Of a stretch of DNA of 6,520 bases, positions 1 to 6,209 are shown in pieces; position 1 is the first letter of the stretch; the number at the start of each line of letters is the position of its first letter. The DNA comes from Candidatus Martarchaeota archaeon (lineage in GTDB: Archaea; Micrarchaeota; Micrarchaeia; Micrarchaeales; CABMGC01). The stretch is taken from the NCBI GenBank assembly GCA_023485825.1, contig JAMCZF010000041.1, positions 1 to 6,520 on the forward strand, given 5' to 3'. The notes below the pieces were generated by a model that ran no database searches, was not told the DNA's origin, and saw only the letters and a list, made by a program, of their open reading frames with translations. The position numbers and the translations under genes were made by a program.

Positions 1-78
1 GTTCTGGGTAATTTTCCCCTCAAATATGGGGATAAAAACCTCAATCTGCGTTGGTAAAAGTCGATTTGGCGAATTGAG
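1..78. other. intergenic stretch downstream of the operon, possible transcription end
   Basis: No gene can be supported here. Two things are visible. First, TCCCC (15-19) pairs with GGGGA (28-32) around an 8-base loop; the stem extends to TTTTCCCC/GGGGA-T-AAA (12-36) with one bulged base. Second, positions 34-38 are AAAAA, a T5 run on the minus strand lying 41-45 bases after the stop codon of the protease gene. Archaeal transcription often ends at short T-runs, so this is a plausible terminator, though weak. On the plus strand an open frame runs from the window edge to a TAA at 55-57 (it would end ...KNLNLRW). This could be the tail of a convergent gene, but 18 codons are too few to judge. 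Confidence 0.25.
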
Positions 79-1515
79 TTAGGTCACAAAGTTAGAGGAA
101 CCGCTGTCATAAGTGGCGAACTTAAGGTAATAGTATAACCACAGGCTTGACGACATCTCGTTAAATGCTGTCGTGGCTCCGTTGGCCTCGCCTCCGAATA
201 CGAACTCGAAGTCGTAGAAGGTTCCTCCCGGGGTCATGTAATACGGCGTCAGCAGGAAGTACGCATTGTCGGAAGTGATGTTGAACGTCACATTATCGAA
301 GTAATAAGTGCCGGATTTGGTATCTACGCCGAATGACACCTCGGGCCTGCCGGAATAGTATTGTATTTTCATTACAGGGGAGAACACCAACGGAAGGGTG
401 TACGCCGAGGAATTGGTCTGCTGTGCGTAGTAGTCCCTGCTGCTGTTTGTGCTGTTTGTAGGGGACACATAGCCCCCGCCCAGAACGGTGCCGTTTGACA
501 TGTTTGCATCGTGTGCGGTGCTGTTCCAGATATTGTCGGCCAGGCTGTATGTCATATTGCTCGTGTTCAGCAGCAAAGCATCCTGGAGCCAGTAAGCATA
601 TGTCTTGCCGCCGGACACTATATTCATGACCGCATTCAGCTGCAGGCTCGCTCCGCCTTTTGAGGCGTTTGCTCTGGCCGTTGCATTGTATGCGGAAACA
701 GAGTTTATCACGGCATATCCACCGATGCCGTCGGTCTTTATCTGGTAAGGGCCGAGATTGCCTGAAGAGTTGCTTAGGCCGTAGCTGCTTATCCCTACAG
801 GGTAGCTGTCATTAGAGGTCGTGTTGTATATGCTCTGGTTCAGCGGGTTTACGAGTACGGGCGTTGAGTTCATGTAAAGAAGCATATCCGACCTGCCGGG
901 CGATGTGAGCGTAAGGTTGTACGTGCCCCTGTTGTTGAGCCACGTATAGTTCATCACCGAGGTCGCGTTGCTCAATATGCTGAAGTTGTTTGCGAATATG
1001 GAATTCGGGAATGCCATTTTCAGCGGCGCGCTGTCCATCCATTCCAGCTGCACGGAGCTGTAATTCCGTAGGATAATCGGCAGCGAATACGTGTTCCAGA
1101 AATCGATGGACCTGATATGACCCTGCGGCGCAGTGAACGAGCTTAGGGAGAAGTTAAGGGCATGGGAGCTGCCATTGCTGTTTGCACCTTGAATGGTGGC
1201 GAAATATGACCCCGGGCTTACGTTCACCAGCACCACGTAGGATCCTGCGGAGACATTGGCCATGTATATCGTTGAGTATGCCGTCTCATTAACGAAATTC
1301 GCATACTGCCCTGCATCCATCAGCGCAACTGTGCCACTGTAGTTCATGCTGTAGCCGAGGGCTATGGTGGAAGGGATCGTCGTGTTCATTTGAATGTAGC
1401 TGTAGTATCCGGATGAGACACCATAAGCACTGAGGACTCCGAGAGCGAACGCGCAGAATGCCAAAGCTGTCGGTACAGTTGCTCGCGTATAATCCCCTAA
1501 CACACTGAAGTTCAT
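79..1515 (-). CDS. thermopsin-like acid protease (peptidase family A5), secreted or membrane-anchored
   Basis: This 478-residue protein is likely an extracellular protease working at low pH. A short N-terminus with one Arg (R11) is followed by a hydrophobic segment at about residues 12-33, a signal peptide or signal anchor. The conserved thermopsin region runs from about 238 to 465. It includes PVGISSYGL (239-247), GPYQIKTDGIGGYAVINS (255-272), SAYNATA (274-280), ASLQLNAVM (289-297), YWLQD (308-312), DNIWNST (327-333), YFDNVTF (405-411) and YDFEFVFGGE (434-443). The catalytic residues of family A5 are not firmly established, so activity cannot be read off. About 29 N-X-S/T sequons and very few Lys/Arg fit a heavily glycosylated surface protein. 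The S. acidocaldarius precursor is about 340 residues; here roughly 180 extra beta-rich residues precede the core, and no C-terminal membrane anchor follows it. The ATG overlaps the TGA of the Nudix gene as ATGA (1512-1515) with no Shine-Dalgarno site, so translation is probably coupled. Confidence 0.87.
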   Translation of the reverse strand: MNFSVLGDYTRATVPTALAFCAFALGVLSAYGVSSGYYSYIQMNTTIPSTIALGYSMNYSGTVALMDAGQYANFVNETAYSTIYMANVSAGSYVVLVNVSPGSYFATIQGANSNGSSHALNFSLSSFTAPQGHIRSIDFWNTYSLPIILRNYSSVQLEWMDSAPLKMAFPNSIFANNFSILSNATSVMNYTWLNNRGTYNLTLTSPGRSDMLLYMNSTPVLVNPLNQSIYNTTSNDSYPVGISSYGLSNSSGNLGPYQIKTDGIGGYAVINSVSAYNATARANASKGGASLQLNAVMNIVSGGKTYAYWLQDALLLNTSNMTYSLADNIWNSTAHDANMSNGTVLGGGYVSPTNSTNSSRDYYAQQTNSSAYTLPLVFSPVMKIQYYSGRPEVSFGVDTKSGTYYFDNVTFNITSDNAYFLLTPYYMTPGGTFYDFEFVFGGEANGATTAFNEMSSSLWLYYYLKFATYDSGSSNFVT

Positions 1516-2048
1516 TTTGCCAATTTTTGCCTTTTGACTTTTGCCGCATTGATATAATCGTTATAGAATAGTATCGCTCCGATTGTCTTCATGTCGACTA
1601 TCTCATTATCCCTTACCATGGCCAATGCGCGCGACTGGCTTGCCCGCTTCAGCTTTATCCTCTCTGTGTCTTCCAGGTTCTGGCTGCCTTTCTTGAGGCC
1701 TGTTGCAAGGAATACGTGCATGGGAAAGTTTTTATCGGCAGGAGACTCATATGCCTTGTACATGAGCGCCAGCTTCGTGGCGCGGTAGCCTGTTTCCTCC
1801 TCGAGCTCCCGCCCGGCGGCATGACGGGGGGTTTCATTGCCATCTACATGTCCGGCAGGTATCTCGTAAACCCATCTGCGTATCGCGCTCCTGTATTGCT
1901 TCTCCATAAGAATGCTGCCATCATAAAACACCGGCAGTATTGCCGCAACCGGCCTGCCGAGGGTTATGGCGTGGGAGTATGTGCCGCGCTTGCCATGCAG
2001 CTTCGTAACTGCTATCGTGGCATACTTTTCGCGGTAGATGACCTTCAT
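1512..2048 (-). CDS. Nudix hydrolase, ADP-ribose pyrophosphatase-like
   Basis: This 178-residue cytoplasmic enzyme probably hydrolyses ADP-ribose or a related nucleoside diphosphate sugar to AMP plus sugar phosphate. It carries a complete Nudix box at residues 66-88 matching GX5EX7REUXEEXGU: G66, E72, R80-E81, E83-E84-E85 region and G87-Y88. These residues bind the catalytic divalent metals. In front of the box, EKQYR (49-53) and WVYEIPAG (59-66) follow the pattern of ADP-ribose pyrophosphatases, whose QYR and E-[IL]-PAG segments contact the substrate. Length is normal for the subfamily. The substrate is inferred from these motifs; other sugar nucleotides are possible. The start is 5 bases after the stop of the AIM24 gene and has only a weak AGG-type ribosome site. 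The stop overlaps the start of the protease gene by 4 bases. Confidence 0.9.
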   Translation of the reverse strand: MKVIYREKYATIAVTKLHGKRGTYSHAITLGRPVAAILPVFYDGSILMEKQYRSAIRRWVYEIPAGHVDGNETPRHAAGRELEEETGYRATKLALMYKAYESPADKNFPMHVFLATGLKKGSQNLEDTERIKLKRASQSRALAMVRDNEIVDMKTIGAILFYNDYINAAKVKRQKLAK

Positions 2049-2053
2049 GGAAC

Positions 2054-2737
2054 CTACTTTTTCTTCTCCGATGTCTCTCCCTCTTCGTATATTTCTGCTG
2101 AGAGCTTGTGCCTTGATACGCTGTGGAGTATGACGCGGCCCTTTCCGTTGAAGTTTGCGAGGAAGAGGCCAACGCCGCCGAACATTGCAGTGCGTATGTT
2201 GTCTACGAAGTGAATCTTGTACTTTAGCGTCGCATCGAATCCGGCAATATGGCCAGGATCAACATCAAGGTCTAGGGTGCCGTCAAGGTCGTATTCCAAT
2301 ATGTCCCCAACAATGTGTATAAAAACATCGCCCGGGCCGGTGAACTTCTGGAGGATGAGGCCGGCGCCGCCCCAGAATGCCGCACCCAGCCCGACCGTCT
2401 GAATCGAGAACTTTACAGTGGTGTCGCATGCGAGGAACGCATACGACTCGGCTATGAACTGCTCGCCGTCTTCAAGGGTTATCTGCTTGATCTTGCCGGG
2501 CATTACGCCTGAGACGGACATGCTGCCATCCCCCTCGGATTTGAACTCGGTGAGCATGGCCGTCGCGCCGGTCATCTTCCTCTCCACGGCCCCGATTATG
2601 CCGCCGGTGAGCCTGGGAGTCATGGTTATGTTCGAGCTCTTGCTCAGGAGTTTTCCGGAGTCCGAGTATATGGATTCGCCGTCGGACAGATTCACGTTAA
2701 GCGACTGCATTGACGCTCCGATTATTCTATATTCCAT
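2054..2737 (-). CDS. AIM24 family protein (formerly DUF124)
   Basis: This 227-residue protein belongs to the AIM24/TIGR00266 family of beta-rich proteins, widespread in archaea and bacteria, with no settled biochemical role. The N-terminus MEYRIIG followed by MQSLNVNLSDGESIYSDSG (10-28) is typical of the family. A glycine-rich motif occurs twice: FWGGAGLILQKFTGPGDVFI (121-140) and MFGGVGLFLANFNGKGRVIL (185-204), consistent with the internal symmetry of the family fold. No signal peptide or membrane helix is seen. The tail ends in EKKK. The gene begins 12 bases after the gatE stop, with only a poor Shine-Dalgarno candidate (GAGG two bases from the ATG), so it probably depends on ribosomes arriving from gatE. 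The yeast namesake affects mitochondrial organisation, but that should not be transferred here. Confidence 0.88.
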   Translation of the reverse strand: MEYRIIGASMQSLNVNLSDGESIYSDSGKLLSKSSNITMTPRLTGGIIGAVERKMTGATAMLTEFKSEGDGSMSVSGVMPGKIKQITLEDGEQFIAESYAFLACDTTVKFSIQTVGLGAAFWGGAGLILQKFTGPGDVFIHIVGDILEYDLDGTLDLDVDPGHIAGFDATLKYKIHFVDNIRTAMFGGVGLFLANFNGKGRVILHSVSRHKLSAEIYEEGETSEKKK

Positions 2738-2749
2738 TGCCTCGCCCGG

Positions 2750-4573
2750 TCACTTGATAAGCATGCTGAGCTCCTCCCCGTCTACATTGTACTTGTGCTT
2801 CAGCATTATCTCGCGCATCAATGACTTCTTGTCCCCGTCACCGTATCCCTGTACGAGCTTCTTGAGATCCTTGCCTGATATGCGCTCCAGCTTCTTTTCG
2901 CGTATAACTGTCTTGACAGCTTCATTGTCATGCGGCTCGACTGACAGTATCTCACCTATCCCTGCCTTTGTTATCTCGCCCCTCGAGTACAGCGAGAATA
3001 TGTGGAGGATTATGTCTGTGGGTATGGCCTCTATGCGCGTGCCCCCCCTGCCCAGCTCGCGGAACTTGTCGAGCAGTATCGATGCGACTGCAGTGGGGTT
3101 CGCCTTGGTCCTTGACACCACTGTGCGGTATAGCTGCAGCTCCCTGGACCAGAGCATCTGCTCTGCAAGCTGAGGGTTTTCTATCTGATCATGAAGCTGC
3201 TTCCTTGCCACGTCTATATCGACCCTCCCTGACTGGACCTTCTTCATGAGGGGCTTCGTTGGCACGGGGAGCACGTCAGTTTCAGGATACATGCGAGAGC
3301 CTCCGGGCATAGGCCTGAGGAATCTTGTCCCGAGCCTTCTCGTATCCACTGCCCTTGTCTCGGCCGGCACGCCTTCTATAGCCATCTCTGCCCTCTGCGC
3401 GGCGAGACCGGCGGCGAGTTCTGCCCTGGCGCGGGTCTCCGCGACAATTATGAATGCGTCGTTGCTGCCCAGCTCAAGGGCCTTTGAAAGCCTGACGAGC
3501 TCGTCTCCGGTTATGCCATAAGATTCCATGTCCTCGTCGCCGTGTATTATGCCCTTGACCCCCGCCATCTTTGCGTAGCTGCTTATTTCAGTACCCAGGC
3601 GCACGTCTGTCGATATCTCCCTTCCCACAAGTCCCTTGAATCCCTGCAGCCTTATTCCGATTACTGCGCCTCCGGACGCGACCTGCTGTGCGAGTATATG
3701 GGCCTTCGTATCCTTGAATACGTGAGTTACATCAGTTGGCTTTCCGACTTTCGCATTCCGTGACCTGAGCTCATCCCGTATCCTTACCAACGACAGCTGC
3801 CTTGTCACCTCGCTCTCGATTATCTTGTCCATCACATCGAGGTCCTGAAAGCCCTTTATCTCAACCCGTGCGCCGCCCCTTATGGAAACGTTGACATCCT
3901 GTCGTATGCTGCCTATGCCCCTCTGTGCCTTCCCAGTAAGCCTCAGCATTAGACCGATCTTCAGCGCGACGCTCTTTGCCTGTTCGGGGCTTTCTATCAC
4001 AGGATCCGTATCTATCTCAATAAGAGGCACGGCAAACCGGTCAAGATTGTATTCTACGCTTTCCTGCGTGTTGGACACTATCCCGCCCGATTCCTCCTCG
4101 AGGAATACCGACGGCACGGGTATCCTCTTGCTGTCGACGTCTATGGAGCCGTTGAAGCCTATGAGCATTGTGCGCTGGAATGCGCCCGGGTCACTGCCAT
4201 CGACCACGCTCTTGCGCATGACCTCAATCTCGTCCGGTACTCCGGCATTCAGCGATGCGGAAACCGTGAGTGCAGCCTCAAGCGCCTCGAGATTCAGTGA
4301 ATGTGGGGGCTCCTCGTCAGAGTCTACAAGGCATGAGCTCCTCTTGAACAGGTTGTAGATAAAATGCCTGCCCTTCCTGCTCTCAAATGCCGTCGATGCG
4401 TCTATCTTGCCGAGCTCACCTGCAACCGCGCGCTGCATCCTTGTTATAGTAAGAACCTTCCTGTCGTCGGAAATCGACGCGTCACAGCCGCAGAACAGCT
4501 TCTCCTTGGTTGCAAGCCGCTGGTGGATCTCGAGGCCGCACACGAACCCGAGTTTCCTGTAGTCATGCGGCAC
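2750..4573 (-). CDS. gatE: Glu-tRNA(Gln) amidotransferase subunit E
   Basis: GatE is the tRNA-binding and kinase-like subunit of archaeal GatDE. It phosphorylates glutamate misacylated on tRNA(Gln) and then amidates it with ammonia from GatD, giving Gln-tRNA(Gln). The 607 residues are close to the usual length (about 620). Visible landmarks: LGFVCGLEIHQRL (8-20), KLFCGC (25-30), KSVVDGS...GAFQRT (121-135), LEEESGGIV (158-166), YNLDRFAVPLIEIDTDP (175-191), GSIRQDVNVSI and VEIKGFQ (221-243). A GAD-type insertion lies at about 300-400, RMYPETDVLPV at 427-437, and a YqeY-like tRNA-binding tail at about 450-600. The start codon is GTG. An in-frame TGA (the gatD stop) lies only one codon upstream, so no longer start exists, and GAGGTG (4580-4585 on the plus strand) sits 6 bases before the GTG. 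That ribosome site is embedded in the end of gatD. Confidence 0.97.
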   Translation of the reverse strand: MPHDYRKLGFVCGLEIHQRLATKEKLFCGCDASISDDRKVLTITRMQRAVAGELGKIDASTAFESRKGRHFIYNLFKRSSCLVDSDEEPPHSLNLEALEAALTVSASLNAGVPDEIEVMRKSVVDGSDPGAFQRTMLIGFNGSIDVDSKRIPVPSVFLEEESGGIVSNTQESVEYNLDRFAVPLIEIDTDPVIESPEQAKSVALKIGLMLRLTGKAQRGIGSIRQDVNVSIRGGARVEIKGFQDLDVMDKIIESEVTRQLSLVRIRDELRSRNAKVGKPTDVTHVFKDTKAHILAQQVASGGAVIGIRLQGFKGLVGREISTDVRLGTEISSYAKMAGVKGIIHGDEDMESYGITGDELVRLSKALELGSNDAFIIVAETRARAELAAGLAAQRAEMAIEGVPAETRAVDTRRLGTRFLRPMPGGSRMYPETDVLPVPTKPLMKKVQSGRVDIDVARKQLHDQIENPQLAEQMLWSRELQLYRTVVSRTKANPTAVASILLDKFRELGRGGTRIEAIPTDIILHIFSLYSRGEITKAGIGEILSVEPHDNEAVKTVIREKKLERISGKDLKKLVQGYGDGDKKSLMREIMLKHKYNVDGEELSMLIK

Positions 4574-4576
4574 CCA

Positions 4577-5911
4577 TCACACCTCGTCGTGCCACTCAGC
4601 CTCGGTCCTCGGTGTTATCTCGCCGAGAAGATTTGCTGCTAGCATCTTCTCCGCGTCCTTCCTGCCGTAGTTCCCAAGGAGCCATCCGAGTTTCACGTAT
4701 GCTACCTCCGGCATCATGTCCTCGCAGTATATTGCGCCGGCATCTGTTATCATGCGCCCATACCTGTATACCGTGCCGCTGACTCTTCCGAATAGACATT
4801 GGGAGGTCATGCCCACTACCATGCCCGATGCGACAGCATCCTTCACGCCCTGCAGCCAGTTGTATTCCGGATGCGATGCCGAGATAGGGATGTGGCCCAG
4901 CCCTGTTGACGCTATTATGAGCCCCTTGTAGCCTTTGTCTAGGTAGTGGTCAATCAGTGAAGAATCGGAATTCGGGTACATGTACAACATGGCCACCCTC
5001 GGTTCATAACCCTCCCTGAGCGAAACCTTCCTGCTCTTGCCTGCCTTGGTGTACGGGCTTAGGTGGCGTATGTTCCCTTCAGTGTTTACCTTTGCGATAG
5101 GCGCCCCGTTCACCGGCTTGAACGCATCCCTCGCAGATGTATGCAGCTTGCGTACCTTTGTACCGCGTATGAATGCGCAGTAATCGTCAGAGGAGCTCGC
5201 ATGCATGCATGTGCCTACCTCTGCAATGTCGCTATGCGCCGCTATATGGGCCGAGCATATGAGATTCATGAAGGCGTCGCTCGAGCCTCTGTCTGAACTA
5301 CGCTGTGCGCCGACCAAAACGACAGGGCCGGGAAGGTCTTGCAGCATGAAGCTCAGCGCCGCCGATGAGAAATGCAGCGTGTCTGTTCCGTGCGATATGA
5401 TGACCCCCGATGCCCCGGAATTAAAGGCCTCCGCGGACTTCCTCGCCATGACCTGCCATTCCGTATAGGTCATGTCCTCGCTTGCGACGCTCATGAGATG
5501 CTCCACGTCTATGTTTGCTATGTCTGCCATCTCCGGCACATCGTAGAGGAGCTCCTCCGGCTTCGTGAGCATGTACACTCCGCCGGTGGCGTAATCGACC
5601 CTGCTGCCGATAGTGCCCCCGGTATAGAGGAGCTTCACTGTCTTGAGCCCCGTCCTGGCGCGCATCTTGATTTTAGGGAACGAAAACGTCTCCGCAGACG
5701 TGCCGACACGCTTGATTGATGAGATAGACCTGAAGTCAAGGCCCAGATTGTAGCCGTTTGAAAGCTTTACTACAAGGATATTGTTGTCTCCGGCATCTGG
5801 CCGCGGCATTAGCACGCCCTCGAAGGATTCCTCGGCGCGCTCAAGCAGGACCTTTTCGCCGATGGATATGTGCTTCTTGTGCAGGATGTCCTCAATATCC
5901 TTGGAGTACAT
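4577..5911 (-). CDS. gatD: Glu-tRNA(Gln) amidotransferase subunit D
   Basis: GatD is the asparaginase-like subunit of GatDE; it releases ammonia from glutamine or asparagine and channels it to GatE. The 444-residue length is normal. Residues 1-75 form the small N-terminal domain seen in GatD but not in plain type I asparaginases, which separates it from AnsA. The asparaginase core starts near 90. The catalytic set is present: TGGTIGS with the first threonine (T97 or T100), HGTDT (174-178) supplying the Thr-Asp pair, and GTKVRKLHTSARDAF (250-264) supplying the lysine (most likely K255). Other conserved blocks are VLVGAQRSSDRGSSDA (198-213) and IIASTGLGHIP (332-342). The ATG lies 2 bases after the CDGSH stop and has no Shine-Dalgarno site, so it is likely coupled to that gene. 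Its own stop is followed by TGG-GTG, the start of gatE. Confidence 0.97.
   Translation of the reverse strand: MYSKDIEDILHKKHISIGEKVLLERAEESFEGVLMPRPDAGDNNILVVKLSNGYNLGLDFRSISSIKRVGTSAETFSFPKIKMRARTGLKTVKLLYTGGTIGSRVDYATGGVYMLTKPEELLYDVPEMADIANIDVEHLMSVASEDMTYTEWQVMARKSAEAFNSGASGVIISHGTDTLHFSSAALSFMLQDLPGPVVLVGAQRSSDRGSSDAFMNLICSAHIAAHSDIAEVGTCMHASSSDDYCAFIRGTKVRKLHTSARDAFKPVNGAPIAKVNTEGNIRHLSPYTKAGKSRKVSLREGYEPRVAMLYMYPNSDSSLIDHYLDKGYKGLIIASTGLGHIPISASHPEYNWLQGVKDAVASGMVVGMTSQCLFGRVSGTVYRYGRMITDAGAIYCEDMMPEVAYVKLGWLLGNYGRKDAEKMLAANLLGEITPRTEAEWHDEV
4580..4585 (-). promoter_or_regulatory. Shine-Dalgarno site of gatE, inside the end of gatD
   Basis: The minus strand reads GAGGTG, complementary to the CACCUC at the 3' end of archaeal 16S rRNA. 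It sits 6 bases before the GTG at 4571-4573 and covers the last sense codons of gatD. It decides the GTG start. Confidence 0.8.
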
Positions 5912-5913
5912 TA

Positions 5914-6087
5914 TTACACTATTTTTGTTTCCTTCTCGTCGGCCTTGAACTCGATCTTCCTATGCGCGCCGTCGCAGTACGGCTTGTTGTTCGAGTGGCC
6001 GCACCTGCAGAACGCAAACTTCGTCTGCCCGTCAACAAGCACAAGGTTCGGCCCGTCCTTTGTCGATTTTATAGTCACACTTGTCAT
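5914..6087 (-). CDS. CDGSH iron-sulfur domain protein, 57 residues
   Basis: This small gene encodes MTSVTIKSTKDG...ETKIV. Residues 27-42 read CRCGHSNNKPYCDGAH, an exact fit to the CDGSH signature C-X-C-X2-(S/T)-X3-P-X-C-D-G-(S/A/T)-H. C27, C29 and C38 with H42 should bind one labile 2Fe-2S cluster. The family includes mitoNEET and many short, soluble prokaryotic proteins of about 60-80 residues; roles proposed are electron or cluster transfer and redox sensing. No membrane segment is present, so it is cytoplasmic. The start is well fixed: an in-frame TGA lies at 6097-6099 and a strong GAGGTG site sits 5 bases before the ATG. Its stop is 2 bases from the gatD start, which makes it the first gene of the operon. 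With one CDGSH motif it should act as a homodimer. The specific partner is unknown. Confidence 0.93.
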   Translation of the reverse strand: MTSVTIKSTKDGPNLVLVDGQTKFAFCRCGHSNNKPYCDGAHRKIEFKADEKETKIV

Positions 6088-6092
6088 CTTCG

Positions 6093-6098
6093 CACCTC
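6093..6098 (-). promoter_or_regulatory. Shine-Dalgarno site of the CDGSH gene
   Basis: The minus strand reads GAGGTG with 5 bases (CGAAG) before the ATG at 6085-6087. The same motif precedes gatE. An in-frame TGA overlaps its upstream edge, so this site and start are the only sensible choice. Confidence 0.8.
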
Positions 6099-6123
6099 AG
6101 TGGTTTAACACAGCAAGCGGGAA

Positions 6124-6148
6124 ATCCCACACCATTCATGGGTGGGAT
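6124..6148 (+). repeat. imperfect hairpin, probable left-end structure of the IS element
   Basis: ATCCCAC (6124-6130) pairs with GTGGGAT (6142-6148). After one bulged A (6131), CC (6132-6133) pairs with GG (6140-6141), leaving the loop ATTCAT (6134-6139): a 9-bp stem. Subterminal imperfect hairpins of this kind are the ends recognised by IS200/IS605 Y1 transposases as single-stranded DNA. It also lies in the leader of the minus-strand operon, where it would form in the RNA if transcription starts to its right. Confidence 0.65.
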
Positions 6149-6189
6149 GATAGCGAACCGCTGCAATAAGGAATATAATGCCGATGTGC

Positions 6190-6203
6190 ATATATATAAA
6201 AGT
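6190..6203. promoter_or_regulatory. TATA-like box between tnpB and the operon
   Basis: The sequence ATATATATAAAAGT is TATA-like on both strands (minus: ACTTTTATATATAT). Read leftward it would place a transcription start near 6170, giving the CDGSH-gatDE operon a leader of about 80 bases that includes the hairpin. Read rightward the start would fall near 6222, past the tnpB ATG at 6210, so it fits tnpB less well unless the start lies closer than usual. A second AT-rich element, GAATATAAT (6171-6179), would suit tnpB spacing better. No clear BRE was made out. Confidence 0.35.
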
Positions 6204-6209
6204 GATGCA

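Noticed and set aside
1716..2213. 165-codon open frame on the plus strand
   Set aside because: Antisense to the Nudix and AIM24 genes; it has no recognisable domain and the intact Nudix box is on the other strand.
2418..3173. 251-codon open frame on the plus strand
   Set aside because: It lies opposite the gatE and AIM24 genes, whose motifs are unmistakable. The translation is rich in Ser, Pro, Leu and Arg with no family resemblance, as expected from the antisense of biased codons.
3882..4358. 158-codon open frame on the plus strand
   Set aside because: Antisense to the conserved catalytic part of gatE; low-complexity Ser/Leu-rich translation without motifs.
4577..5911. Plain type I L-asparaginase as an alternative for gatD
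   Set aside because: The extra N-terminal domain of about 80 residues and the adjacent gatE make GatD the right call.
5758..6108. Plus-strand open frame over the CDGSH gene
   Set aside because: The minus strand here carries the gatD N-terminus and a perfect CDGSH signature with its own ribosome site; the plus-strand translation resembles nothing.
6152..6162. Small inverted repeat AGCG-AAC-CGCT near the IS left end
   Set aside because: A 4-bp stem is expected by chance; the longer hairpin at 6124-6148 explains the end structure better.
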